A stretch of 64,000 nt of DNA, from NCBI RefSeq assembly GCF_003171515.1, contig NC_089399.1:3100001-3164000 (forward strand). Reading direction: 5' to 3'. A program made the position numbers and the translations under genes. Under the pieces are notes generated by a model, which saw only the letters and a list, made by a program, of their open reading frames with translations, did not search any database and was not told the DNA's origin. The stretch is from Pyrenophora tritici-repentis. Lineage: Eukaryota > Ascomycota > Dothideomycetes > Pleosporales > Pleosporaceae. This document shows positions 32,147 to 42,980 of the stretch, piece by piece. The number at the start of each line of letters is the position of its first letter. Position 1 is the first letter of the stretch.

Positions 32147-32679
32147 CTTAGGCTGTAAAGAACATGACTTATAAGTATTGGACGAGCAATGGGAGGGCGA
32201 CGAGCAATGGTAGAGGGGGTGGGTGGTAAGCGGTGGTTGTGTAGGTGTGGAGATGGTTGGCGTGTTGTCTATTGTGTCAGGCGCGCATCAGGCAGAGACT
32301 TCCGGGCGGAGTAGTCGCCTTGCGCGTCATTCACAAAATTCTATTGTTGCGCAATTCTCTTTCATTTTCTTGGCTGAGTCGTATTGATCAGTTGCTGGTC
32401 TTGGCGATAACCGAGGCGCGTGAAAGGGACGACATTTCACGTACAGCTTAGCGCAAACTTTGACACCTCCGAAGGCACGCAGTCATGTTACATTGTTTGA
32501 AACATCGCTGAAGGGTTCTTCATGCTCGCTGCTGTGTAGGCTATGTGCTAGATATGATGTTAGTGGCACTCTTCCAGATGTCAGACGCACCTTGCAGCGT
32601 GAATTAATGTCTCAATATTATTGTTTTCTACCTGTTCCATTTCATGCCATCAAATATGGAGCAGCCAAGGACCACCCAC
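32147..32679. other. intergenic between two minus-strand genes
   Basis: No gene seen. Contains the upstream region of the 31397-32146 gene and the 3' side of the 5'-nucleotidase. Confidence 0.55.
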
Positions 32680-34568
32680 TTAAAGCATCAACAACGCAAC
32701 CAGTAGCCCAAATGCACTCGCACCAACAGTGTCCTGGCCGACCCGAGCGGCCGAGTTGGTAGTCTGCTGAGGCGGCGCACCAGTCGTAGGTCGCGTACTG
32801 TTCGTAGTGCCATTGCCAGATCCGGGAGCAACATCATCCCTCTGACGGTCCACCTCTTCAATCCTTCCGTCAAGCTTAATATCGACTGGGCTCTTGCTCA
32901 GAATATATGCAGTCAAAACCTCATCCTGCGTATCCAACGTGATGAAATCCGTTGATGGCTCGAAGAAGTTATCGCCGCCGCCCGCAATAAAGTCCAAGGT
33001 GACCATCTGGTACTTGGTCTCATTCTTTAGGGGCTCGTCTCCAATGGTAACAGCGATAAGCTTGCTGTTGTTGCCGTTCTCGGGGTTGTATTCGACTTTG
33101 ATGCCTGTGCTGATTTGGAAGAAGGAAGTGACTTCCCGACCGTTGCCAACATTGACACCGGTTACGATGCCCTCCAGAGACTCCCATAGAGTCTTTCCGT
33201 CGATTTCGACTTGGACGATTGCGTTTCCAAAGGGAAATGACGTCAGCACTTCGCCGCGGGTGATGTCGCCTTGGTCGATTGTGGCGCGGATGCCGCCTGC
33301 GTTGATGAGAGCGAAGTCTACATCTTGGGTGTTGTTCTTGCGGTAGTCGAGCATGGCATTGGCCATGAAATCGCCAAGAAGACATTCTTTCTGTTGACAG
33401 GTAGTCTGATCGAGCTCAACCGAGCTGGTGCCAAGAACTTCGGCGGCAAACTCCTCGAAAGGAACGCGCCATGCATCAATCTCTTTCTGAAGGTCCTCAT
33501 CTTGCTTAGTGGTGTTTGTGAGGTGGATAGGAGCGCCATGGTAAGCGACAATCTTGCCCTGGGGATCATAGGTGACATCGATATAGCCGACGTATTCGCC
33601 CCAGCGGTATGAAGTGACGATAAAGACTTCATCTCCATCTTTGTTGTCAACAATAGTGGGGTATTTTCCCTTAGCATCTTCCATGTCGCCAAGGAGAGTG
33701 TGACTGTGGCCACCAATGATGAGATGAAGACCGGTAGTAGCTTTCGCGAGCTCTTGATCTTTGTCATAGCCGATATGAGTAAGAGCTGCAATCCTGGTGA
33801 TGTTGGTTGTCGCTTTTATTTCATCGATGGCGCCTTGTACAGCCTGCTGCAATTAGTGGATGCCAACTGGCACGTGCATCGCTCGACGTACCTCAACCGT
33901 GTTGGAAAACACAGTAGTAGGGTCAGAGTTACTAAGACTGGCAGTCTCTTCTGCAGTAACACCAATCAAAGCGAGGTCATGCTCCTCGAAGATCGTATAC
34001 TTCTTGACTGTCTTGTTGACATTGGGATCCTGCGAATGCACATTCGCGCTGATGATCGGGAATGTCAGATTGACCAAGAACTCTCCGAGCTCGCCATCGC
34101 CCCCGTCAAACTCGTGGTTTCCAAGAGTCATAGCATCGAATTTGAGCTCATTCAGAGTTTCTGCAATCTTCTCGCCACCATAGAAGCTGTAGAACAAGGT
34201 ACCCTGAAACTCATCACCAGCGTTTAGCCATAAGCTGTCCTCGTAGTTTGGGCGTTGCTCCTCTATTATGGTCTTGACACGCGCATAGCCACCATAGCAT
34301 CCTCGTTCGGGCTTTGTGCAATCGGTTCCCGAGGAGCTGAACTCGTCGAGATGGGCGTGAACGTCGTTGATGTGGAAGAATGCTTGGTCACGTGAGCAAA
34401 AGCAATATCTTGTCTGTCAAGGACTAACTTACTGATGTTGTAGTTCCCATCCGCATCAATATCACGCTTTACCATGCGTTTACTGTAAAGCGCATCATCT
34501 GCTTGCGCAACCGCTACCAATGCCGAAAGGACAGCCAAGGAAGCGCTTGATCGGGTGGCGAACTTCAT
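32680..34568 (-). CDS. secreted, GPI-type 5'-nucleotidase / metallophosphatase
   Basis: Three exons (34568-34433, 34382-33892, 33846-32680) with 50- and 45-bp introns encode 597 aa. A signal peptide (MKFATRSSASLAVLSALVAVAQA) is followed by the calcineurin-like metal-binding motifs D52-x-H54 (INDVHAHLDEF), AGDEFQGT, GNHEFD, an HIGYDKD block and GGHSHT, then the 5'-nucleotidase C-terminal domain with its substrate pocket (NAGGIRATI, FPFGNAIV, SFFQISTG, DFIAGGGDNF). A Gly/Asn/Thr-rich linker and a hydrophobic tail (ASAFGLLVALLML) look like a GPI-anchor signal. The family hydrolyses nucleoside monophosphates to nucleosides and phosphate outside the cell. Another ATG exists at 34619; 34568 gives the cleaner signal peptide. 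Confidence 0.9.
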
Positions 34569-35544
34569 CTCGACTGACGATGTCGAAAGATAAGTTTTCA
34601 ATGAAAGAGGCGGGAGCACGAAGGTCCGCCTCCATACCGGCGGTCAATTCCTATATGTAGGTTTTTAACTAGCGGACGTCTCCGCTAGCGTAGTGCAAGA
34701 GCTCTTGGCAAGCCTTGGTATAGCCGTGCCCCATTCTCGGCAACTGCCTCTTGCATCCTAGCCGTCTTCTGTGCCTGATAACAATTGTCCAGTCACAGTG
34801 ACACGTGCGACATCTGCATGTAAGCTGCACGTCCGCTGTACGCGAACCTGGATGTCGGCATGAACGCAATGATGGCGTCGATGAGGTATGCTGTCGACAG
34901 CCGGGCTTACTCTTTTCCATTTCCAATGTATATAAAAGTCGACACAACATGAATTGTGAGACTACAAAAAAACTTTTCGTGTGCTAGAGCACAAAGAGGA
35001 AGTAAGCACCGTGCAAGAAACCAAGAAAAGAGACACACGAAGCAGAACAAAAGAAAGATCAATAACACATCCGGCGCATCTCCATCACCTTCCCGCACTC
35101 TCCCACCAATGCCTGGCCATCTGTATGTTGAATACTGATGTCGATGTTGTTGAAAAAGTTGTCGAAAATGCGGGGTCCCACCACTCGCCCCGCCCTGTCG
35201 AAAAGGACGCCCCGGCTTTGTTGATGTCGATAAAGTCGTGAAGAAAAAGAAACTGAGTCAACAAAAGCAGAGAGAAGAGGGAAGGAAAGAGAAAAGGGAA
35301 AGACGGGAAAGAGACAGGAAAGAGACAGGAAAAAGGCAGGGAAGGAAAAGGGCAGGGAAGGGAAGGGAAGGGGGGTACATGTAAAAGCAAAAAGCAAGCG
35401 GAGCGCAATCGCACCCATCCACCGTCTCCGTCTCTTGAGCTCCCGCAGTCGTCGAACTCACATACCTACCATACTGGCTTGGTTAGCATGTGCGATGATC
35501 AAACATGGGAGCTCAACTTACCCCCAGACTTCCTCCGTTGCAAC
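34569..35544. other. intergenic with polypurine tract
   Basis: No gene. Upstream of the 5'-nucleotidase. Contains the polypurine run described separately at 35255-35372. Confidence 0.6.
35255..35372 (+). repeat. polypurine (GGGAAA/GGGAAAGAGACA) low-complexity tract
   Basis: About 118 bases almost entirely A and G on the + strand, with imperfect GGGAAAGACGG, GACAGGAAAGA and GGGAAGGGAAG units. Simple-sequence expansion; triplex-prone by composition. Confidence 0.85.
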
Positions 35545-37432
35545 TTAATCCTCGAGATCAGCGGCTGGAAGACGTCCGAAGTTCTTCCTGATGAACTTGT
35601 CCCAGAACCGGGCAGTGGGCCAACGCGCCGGCTTCTTGAACGCCTTTACCCTCTTGTCAGGAATGATAGTAGGCTCGTACAGCTCATAGAAGGATCCGAA
35701 GACCACAACCGGGATTGCCTTCTGCCGAAGAGCACCCCAAAACTTGCCAGCACTTCCGATCTCACTCAAGTCCTTAACGATACCAATGTCGTGAGACACG
35801 ATCTTTCCGGAAACTTGGAGCGCGACCTTGAAAGTCCCGTTCCCATACTCAAGTTGTCCAAGACCGGGCTCGCCCGAAGACAACATGTCTTGGCGGCGGC
35901 GTGCCTCGTATGCTCGGACACTGACGTATCGTTGCAGGAAGCGACGCTTCAGGGTGAATTTATCCAGGTCGTTGAACTCGAAGAGTTCTCTCGTGCCTTG
36001 GCCTTGCGAAGAGGAAGGAGGGCGACGGAAGCCTTGGAGGGGCTCCCAGTCGAACTCTGTCTCCGAAGCCTTGGCATCGACGAGAGACTGGTTGGCGGGC
36101 TCGTCGTGGGAGTAGAAGCATGGCTTGATGGGACCATCAAGAAATTGAATGCGCTTCTGGGTTGTCTTGGAGCCAGGCTGGCGCAGCGCTGACTTTAATT
36201 TACCCCTAACGACGGATGCTGGACAAATAACGATAGCCTTAGTCGTCGTCGACTTTCCGCCCTTCAATGTCGGGGCAGAAACAGTCTTGGTCTTGGACGG
36301 CTGCGGCTTCGTGGGTGCCTTTGGGCGAGGAGGAGCGACCTTGGCAGGGGCCTTGCGCGAGGACGTCTTGGGAACGGCAGGCTTGAGAGCCTTGGTTGAC
36401 TTCGACGCCGCGTCCGGCTTGCGTGCCTGTCGCTTGGTAGCGCTGCTGGCCGCCGTAGCAGTCTTGCCGCGTCCCGCAACCTTGACAGTTGTGACCTTGA
36501 CAGTCGGGACGGGCGCTGGCTTCCTAATGCTTACTGCTGGCGAGGCAGCCTTCGGCATATCGGAAGTGGCAGCAGCAGGAGCTAAAAGTTGTCAGTCAAG
36601 GTCTTTCACTGCGATCAAAAAACTTACCATCCTCCTTCTCATCTAAAACTACCACAGGCACCTCCTCGGGTACCTCCACCTTCCTTGGGCGAACTCGCGG
36701 CATGCCGATGTTGTCGCTAGTATAACTAGGACAACGGGCAAGCCCGTCGAACCATGGCGCATTGATCAGCCTCTTCATGTTCATGCGGAGACGCTTCATG
36801 CTGATCATCGTGCGCTCACAGAGCCGCATAGCATCGGTCTGCAGCGATGGACTCAGGGCCTCATTTAAGCTGTCCTCCCCGAACATGACCGAGGTGTCGT
36901 CGGCTTCGTGGGCCATGGTGCCCTCCTCATCCTCCTCGGAAAACTCCTCCCATCCGATGATGCCGTCCTCTGACTTGGTCTCGACCTCGGTGGTCTCCTC
37001 GGTGATCTCCGTCGTCGGCGTCGAGATAGGGCGTCGGATGATGATACTAGTCATTCTTTCCCAGAACGATGAGTGTGTCCTTACCCTTGCCTTGATCGTC
37101 GGTCCCGGAATTCTAGTCTGTCTGAAAGCGGCATCTACGTTGTTCGGGTAGTCAGCACGAGCTCTTGCAGCAATAAGAGGTTTCCGTGACGCCGCCTTAC
37201 CAACGGCGCCCGGGGGTGATCTTGAAGTAGTGGTTGCAAGCGACCGAACAGCCTTCTTCGCCACTGCTGGGGTTGCAGGGCTCAGCCTTGACCTTGAATT
37301 ATATGGCCGGTGGAGTCGCTCGTACAGCGACTTGGCCTTGTTGTCGTTGACACTAGACTTAACTGCAGTACCGTGCATGTCAGGGACACGGAGTGCAGAA
37401 GAGACAACGTTCGAGAGAGATACAATTTGCAT
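35545..37432 (-). CDS. hypothetical protein with Lys/Ala/Pro-rich middle, 613 aa
   Basis: Two exons (37432-36628, 36581-35545) joined by a 46-bp intron (GTAAGT donor, TTTTAG acceptor; the frame joins as EDAPAAATSDMPK). The N-terminal third is basic; an acidic stretch (GIIGWEEFSEEDEEGTM) follows near residue 170; then a helical segment (MRLCERTMISMKRLRMNMKR), a long disordered Lys/Ala/Pro/Ser region (about 270-390) and a folded-looking C-terminal domain (QFLDGPIKPCFYS, FGSFYELYEP, WDKFIRKNFGRLP). No family recognised. Composition suggests a nuclear or chromatin-associated protein, which is inference. The intron confirms one gene rather than two. Confidence 0.75.
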
Positions 37433-38288
37433 TGTAAAGATCTGTCAATGGTATGAGTATGTGTGAGAGGTAGGGATATGTGGGGGGTGGGTTACCTTGA
37501 GCGTGGGGTGGGGTGGGAGCGACATATGTGTCGTGTGGCGGGCGCGGACGGCGCTAGGGTGCTATGGCAACTGGAGAACTCTTGTGTGCAAACGGAGCTC
37601 ACCCACCAGATGTTCTGGAAGGTGCGTTATCGGTGTGTTTGCTGCCTACGCTACCTGCGATAGCACCTTATCGGTGGTTGCGTGGCAACGCTGGGTGTAA
37701 ACTGCAATCGCAGGTGAAGTACGATCATGCAACACTGACTTGGGATGAAAGTACTGTGTGCATACATGGCCTTTTTTTGGAAGACTCTCTGGCAACTGCA
37801 TATAGTCAGTTAGTCAGGTTTGTCAAACCCTGTGAGTCTATCCAGATGATATCCCAAATGATGACTTCGAGTAGACTGCGTATCGGTACTCATCGCTATC
37901 TCAATACGATGGCCAACTCATGGCTACGAGACAGCAGGAAACATCTTTCCACACCTTTGCCTTGCTTAGCCTTTACGATGAATGGAGTCAATTGGCTGAT
38001 TCTGTAATGAAATGGAGAGTTCCTCAACTGTGCCGGACCGAAGCTGGTGACCATCTTGGAAAGAGCTGCCCTGCAGAAGACACCTACCACAGCAAGTATC
38101 AGATGAAACAAATTTATATTGTAATATTTCCAATATGCAGTAGTAAATGATTATATATATAAGGCTTTCAAGCGCGACGAGTCCATCTCTGTGTCACGAG
38201 CAACCCACATGCATGCAACTTAAGCCTCCACGACTTCTTTGATGTTTCACACCTCCGCCATCTTCCATCTCAAGACCTCATCAATGAT
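37433..38288. other. intergenic
   Basis: No gene recognised. Short frames on both strands lack domain signal. Confidence 0.5.
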
Positions 38289-39215
38289 TTAACACGGCCT
38301 CCCCAGTACCAGCGCCTCCTCCCCATAGTCCTCCCTACTCCACTCTTCCGCACAATGACTGACACCCCCACTCGTCCTCACAAACACCATCGCCGTCGGC
38401 ACCAACAGCGTAGTCACCGTACTATCATGACCCTTCCCCGTACGAATCGCGATGCCTTTCTCCCCACAATCCCTTGCCACACGATTTACAGCATCGGGCC
38501 AAAAGTCTCCTGGATAAAGTGTAAATCCCGCTGCATCACCAATTCAGGATGCTGCTTTACGGCAGTCTCCTTGATGCGGGTTTCCAGTTCCGCGCCCATG
38601 GTGTTCAGGAGCGCGGCGTTTCAGTTTACAAGGTACAAAGAGAGCTGGGCGGAGAATTGGATGTTGCAGGAGCACCAGGGGCCAGGGAAGATATTTGTAA
38701 CCGCTGAGCCACCGTTGTGGGTGTACGCGATGTCGTTAACTGTGGGAATCATTTTCGTGGCATCTATAAGCGTGTTGCACCGACGGTCCATGGTGTATGT
38801 AATTGCGTGGTCGTCTTCGCCGGTTAGTGGGAGTGAATAACATGTCATACCCTGCCAGCCTTCTACCTAGCCTAGAGGTTTCCTTGCTTCTTCCAGATCA
38901 TTGTTTTTCTCGACGTGAATCTTGAATTGCGCGCTGATAGAGTATTCAGCGAAAATATTGGGAGTGGAGCCTACGTATCCGGTCTTTGCTAGCTCGCCAC
39001 CCATGGTGAGGCCGGAGTGGTCGTTTGAGGGTGAGACGTGGGCTTGAGCAACTGAGGATCCATTTGCGTAGACGGAAGCACTTCCTAGGGGCGAGAATAA
39101 TCGTGCTTCTTCTCCATTCGTCCAGTTCATTAGAACGATAGGGGTGCGAATCTTGATATCTTGTCCGCGCATGAAGCAGAGGACTTCAAGACCACCGAGG
39201 ACCTGCTTCATAGTC
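38289..39215 (-). pseudogene. decayed M20-family amidohydrolase (N-carbamoyl-amino-acid hydrolase type)
   Basis: Read on the minus strand, conserved blocks of the M20 hydantoinase/carbamoylase family appear in order: GGLEVLCFMRGQ, VLMNWTNGEEARLF (metal-ligand Glu pair), GELAKTGYVGSTP, ISAQFKIHVEKNNDLEEARKPLG, TGEDDHAITYTMDRRCN, GPWCSCNIQFSAQL and GKGHDSTVTTLLVPTAMVFV. The frame is broken by a TAG where the family has Trp (near 38866), a TGA where Arg is expected (near 38634) and a frameshift near 38510; the N-terminal third is missing beyond about 39215. The two stops are C:G-to-T:A changes, compatible with RIP. The gene is dead and may be a duplicate copy. Confidence 0.75.
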
Positions 39216-39580
39216 ACTCTAAGACTACATATATACGACATTAACCTCCAACGCTGGAGTGCATTTACCTATATCGAGCCCGCCACAAACTCAAGTTCGT
39301 TGTTGCAGACTGCTAGAGGGACAACTCCAATCGAACTGTAAAGGAAGGATACGCGTTGAGGGGGAGAACTCGCGGGAATAATTAGCACTCTTCTTATTAA
39401 TTTGCCGAGACATACTTATTGTGTTGTAATCGGGACGACTTCATTGGAGTGCTTGCAGGCTGCCTTAACAGGCAGAGTATTATAACAACGAAAGCAAGAC
39501 GGTACGAGCTATCGGTTCGAACTTTTTGTCACTAAGATTTAACATTATCTTTCTACTACAGTCTACTACAGTCTACTCTA

Positions 39581-42211
39581 CTACGCAGTTTTCACAACAA
39601 CCTTTCCACTCTCCAATCCTTCTGACTTGGCTTCAATGACAATCTCCCCAGTGTTACCAACTTCACCCTGCACAATCGCCAATGCCATACCGTTGAAAGC
39701 TTTTCTCGTCAACTCCGGGAACGGCACTAGATCCGTTGGGTCGCCGTTATCGGTACTGATAATCATACCCGGGCCAGACGTCACCTCAAAAGTAATTGCG
39801 TGGTTTGCCATAGGAACCAGAATACCATTGGCATCGAGTACTTCCACGCTCACAAAGGAGAGATCGTATCCATCTGCGGTGATGGTACTGCGATCTGCAG
39901 TTACATTGAGTGACTTTGCGGCGCCGGCTGTAAGCTTAGTATCCCTAGCCCATTCAGTACCGTTCTTGTAGGCAACAGCGGTGACATTCCCGGGCTTGTA
40001 TTGAATACCGTCCCATCGAAGTCTGTAGTCGTATTTCCCTCTTGTCTGTCGTCCAGCAGTAATGCCATTGACGAAGAGTTCTACTTCATCGCCAGAGGTG
40101 TAGACGTGCACGGGAGTAATCTCTCCAACGCGGTCTTCTGGCCAAGTCCAATGTGGAAGAATGTGAGCCATGGGAAGATCCGAGCGCCAGCGTGCTTGGT
40201 ACAGGTAGAAGCGGTCTTTTTTGAAGCCTGCGAGATCGATCATGCCAAAGAAAGAGCTTTTGGAGGTGTTGGAGTATGGCGTAGGTTCGCCAATGTAATC
40301 CCATCCTGTCCAAACGAACTCACCCGCAACGTAAGGGTGTCTATCTTGCATTTCAAAGACCTTGTCCGGCGAGGAAGCCCATTCGGGTGCGTAAAGGTCG
40401 TATGAGCTGACTTGGCTGTTTACCATATCACCGCCTTCGCCGGTATGTCCACCAACAATGGCGCTTTTGTTGGGTGTAACTGGGAAAGTGTAGACGCCGC
40501 GAGAGCTGACACAGGATGAAGATTCAGTGCTCCAGATCATCTTTTCGGGGAATTTCTCATGGAACGCAGGGAAAGTACTTTGCCAGGATGTCCCTTTACC
40601 CTCCCCTTGGTAGTTGAGGCCAATTATGTCGATCTCCGCAGCGAGACCTGTGTCTGGACCAGCATTGTTCATGCCAAGGGTTACCAGACGAGTGGGATCT
40701 TCTTCGTGGGCAATATCCTGAAGTGCCTTTCCGGTCGCGGTACCAGATGAGTTCTTCTGATCAGGAAGCTCGTTTCCGACGCTCCAGGAAATGATAGATG
40801 GGTGATTGCGGTCACGGCGAATGAAAGATCGGAGGTCCGGTTCGTGCCACTCAGGGAATATGAGATGGAAGTCGTTATCGACTTTGCCAAAGCTCCACGT
40901 ATCGTAAATCTCATCCATAACCATCAAGCCCATGCTATCTGCGAGATCAAGGAATTCGGCAGCAGGTGGGTTATGCGAAGTGCGAAGAGCGTTGTTACCC
41001 ATTTCCTGCAAGACTTCGATCTGGCGCTCGGCAGCTCGTGTGTTCCACGCCGCACCCAACGAACCAAGAGTATGATGATTGCAAGTGCCTTTGACATAGG
41101 TGTATTTTCCGTTGATGAAAACCCCTTGGTCCTTGTCTAATCTGACTGATCGGATACCAAAGTTGGTTTCGTAAGTATCTACCGCCATGCCGTTGACCGA
41201 CACGGTGGAGATGGCAACGTACTCGTTAGGCGTCTGTTCTGGTAATGGGCCCCAGAGCTTAGGATTGGCAACCACGACGGAGCCATTCACAGATTGCTTA
41301 GTAAGACCTGCCACATCTGTCTTCGCTGTTGGGAAGGTAGCTACGCAAGCACCCGTAGCCTTCTTCGTCGCAGCGTCGCGCTCATAGATCTCGGTAACCA
41401 CCTCGACGCTTTGGCTATTGTTTCCCTTGTTTTGGATATCAAGAACCATGTTAACAGTGGCCTCCGTAGCCGAGACACTTGGGGTGGTGATGTAGGTTCC
41501 ATAGTGTCCAACATGGACCGGGCTGACGGTCACAAGCCAGATGTTGCGATAGATTCCCGCACCTGGGTACCAACGCGAAGATTCCAATTTGTTGTCAAGT
41601 CGGATAGCGAGTGTGTTGTCTCCCGCCTTGGCGTATGGTGTAAGATCGAGGCGGAAAGAGTTGTACCCATAAGGCCATCCGCCAACGAGATGACCATTTA
41701 ACCACACTGCAGCATATGCCATGGCACCGTCTACGTCCAAGTAGATCGATTTGCCAGAGCTAATGATTTCGGCATCCATTGAGACCATGCGGCGGTACCA
41801 CCCAACTCCATTGATCGGAAGAAATCCCAGATCACCAGATACACCAGGCGTATCGAAAGTCCCCGAGATAGCCCAGTCGTGCGGCAGGGTGACAGCCTCC
41901 CAGGCTGCGTCGTCAAAGCTTGATTGTACATAGCTGACATTTGCGCCCGGCGCATCTCCGGCAGGGCGGTCATACTTCTTTTCGCTGAGGAACTCGTTTG
42001 CCGTAGGCATGATCCATGGCTTCAAGATGTCGTAGCTCAAACCATCGGGATTAGACGTAAAACGCTCAAAACGCCAATTGGCATTGAGAGATATGCGTTG
42101 ACGGCTTTCAGACGCGTCGCGCGTCTTCTTGATTGAATGTGCGGCCGAATCATCGAAAAACACCGAGGCCATCAAGCCCAACACCAGGAATTTGTACGAA
42201 TTGTACAGCAT
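39581..42211 (-). CDS. secreted GH2 beta-galactosidase-like glycoside hydrolase
   Basis: An intronless frame of 876 aa from the ATG at 42211. A signal peptide (LVLGLMASVFF) is followed by a jelly-roll sugar-binding domain (LPHDWAISG, GVGWYRR, WLNGHLVGGWPYGYNSF), an Ig-like GH2 domain, the TIM-barrel catalytic domain (KGTCNHHTLGSLG, LRTSHNPPAAEFLD, DEIYDTW) with acid/base Glu481 in SVGNELPD and nucleophile Glu563 in IWSTESSS, then WTGWDYIGEPTPY and C-terminal Ig-like domains (DUF4982 type). GH2 enzymes with this layout hydrolyse beta-galactosides or related sugars at the cell surface or outside. Two further ATGs lie upstream (42253, 42226); the 42211 start gives the best signal peptide. Substrate not certain. 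Confidence 0.9.
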   Translation of the reverse strand: MLYNSYKFLVLGLMASVFFDDSAAHSIKKTRDASESRQRISLNANWRFERFTSNPDGLSYDILKPWIMPTANEFLSEKKYDRPAGDAPGANVSYVQSSFDDAAWEAVTLPHDWAISGTFDTPGVSGDLGFLPINGVGWYRRMVSMDAEIISSGKSIYLDVDGAMAYAAVWLNGHLVGGWPYGYNSFRLDLTPYAKAGDNTLAIRLDNKLESSRWYPGAGIYRNIWLVTVSPVHVGHYGTYITTPSVSATEATVNMVLDIQNKGNNSQSVEVVTEIYERDAATKKATGACVATFPTAKTDVAGLTKQSVNGSVVVANPKLWGPLPEQTPNEYVAISTVSVNGMAVDTYETNFGIRSVRLDKDQGVFINGKYTYVKGTCNHHTLGSLGAAWNTRAAERQIEVLQEMGNNALRTSHNPPAAEFLDLADSMGLMVMDEIYDTWSFGKVDNDFHLIFPEWHEPDLRSFIRRDRNHPSIISWSVGNELPDQKNSSGTATGKALQDIAHEEDPTRLVTLGMNNAGPDTGLAAEIDIIGLNYQGEGKGTSWQSTFPAFHEKFPEKMIWSTESSSCVSSRGVYTFPVTPNKSAIVGGHTGEGGDMVNSQVSSYDLYAPEWASSPDKVFEMQDRHPYVAGEFVWTGWDYIGEPTPYSNTSKSSFFGMIDLAGFKKDRFYLYQARWRSDLPMAHILPHWTWPEDRVGEITPVHVYTSGDEVELFVNGITAGRQTRGKYDYRLRWDGIQYKPGNVTAVAYKNGTEWARDTKLTAGAAKSLNVTADRSTITADGYDLSFVSVEVLDANGILVPMANHAITFEVTSGPGMIISTDNGDPTDLVPFPELTRKAFNGMALAIVQGEVGNTGEIVIEAKSEGLESGKVVVKTA

Positions 42212-42253
42212 CCTCGATGGGCCCATCATGCTGGGTAGCAGCAAATGTAACAC

Positions 42254-42980
42254 TGATCAAAATCCGCGATGAGATTTGTTCATCGAACGAACAAGTCAAA
42301 AGCAGTCGCTCCAACAAAGTTGACAAGATGTGGTGCAAAGTCTACCTGAGGAAAGCTTCCCTTTGTATGCTCCGGTAGAAGTATACCGGCATGAGATCGT
42401 ATACGGGACATCTCCCTCCGCATCTTGTACGTCTAGCGGAGAAACGAACCTGTTCGCGCCGTCTGGGCAGCGACTAATCCACTGTCCATCGAATGATATT
42501 TGCTGGAAGTTACCCATCGTGGACAAGAAGCGGAGGCTCTAAGCCGTTCCTCACAAGAGTGCGGGGTGGCACGCCTTGGCCATGCTTGCTTCTCGGCGCA
42601 AGTGTACTCGCGCCGGGTAAACGTCCAAGATTCATGGGCCATGCTTCCCAAAGCGATGGAGAGGAGTGAAGATCGGGGTACAAGGGTACACGGGTCGTGA
42701 GGCCCCGAGGTGACATTGGGATGACGTTGCGGAGCGCGCTAGGCTCGATGTGGAGAGCTTTCCGATTACTATCTTCTTATCGTTCCGCTTGTAGGGTCGG
42801 CCGGACATCGACTTCCTCGCCGTCCGAACGTGGGTAAATGCAAAAGCAATTCGATAAAATCAAGTCTATGGTATAATTATCGCAAACCCAAAATCAACTC
42901 CAAGGATGGAGACGAAGATAAGAGACGTGGTGCGTGCAAGTCCTTCGCAGCTGTACCCGATCCGACTCTCAATAACCACC
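42254..42980. other. intergenic, GH2 promoter side
   Basis: No gene. It lies between two minus-strand genes, upstream of the GH2 gene. Confidence 0.55.
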
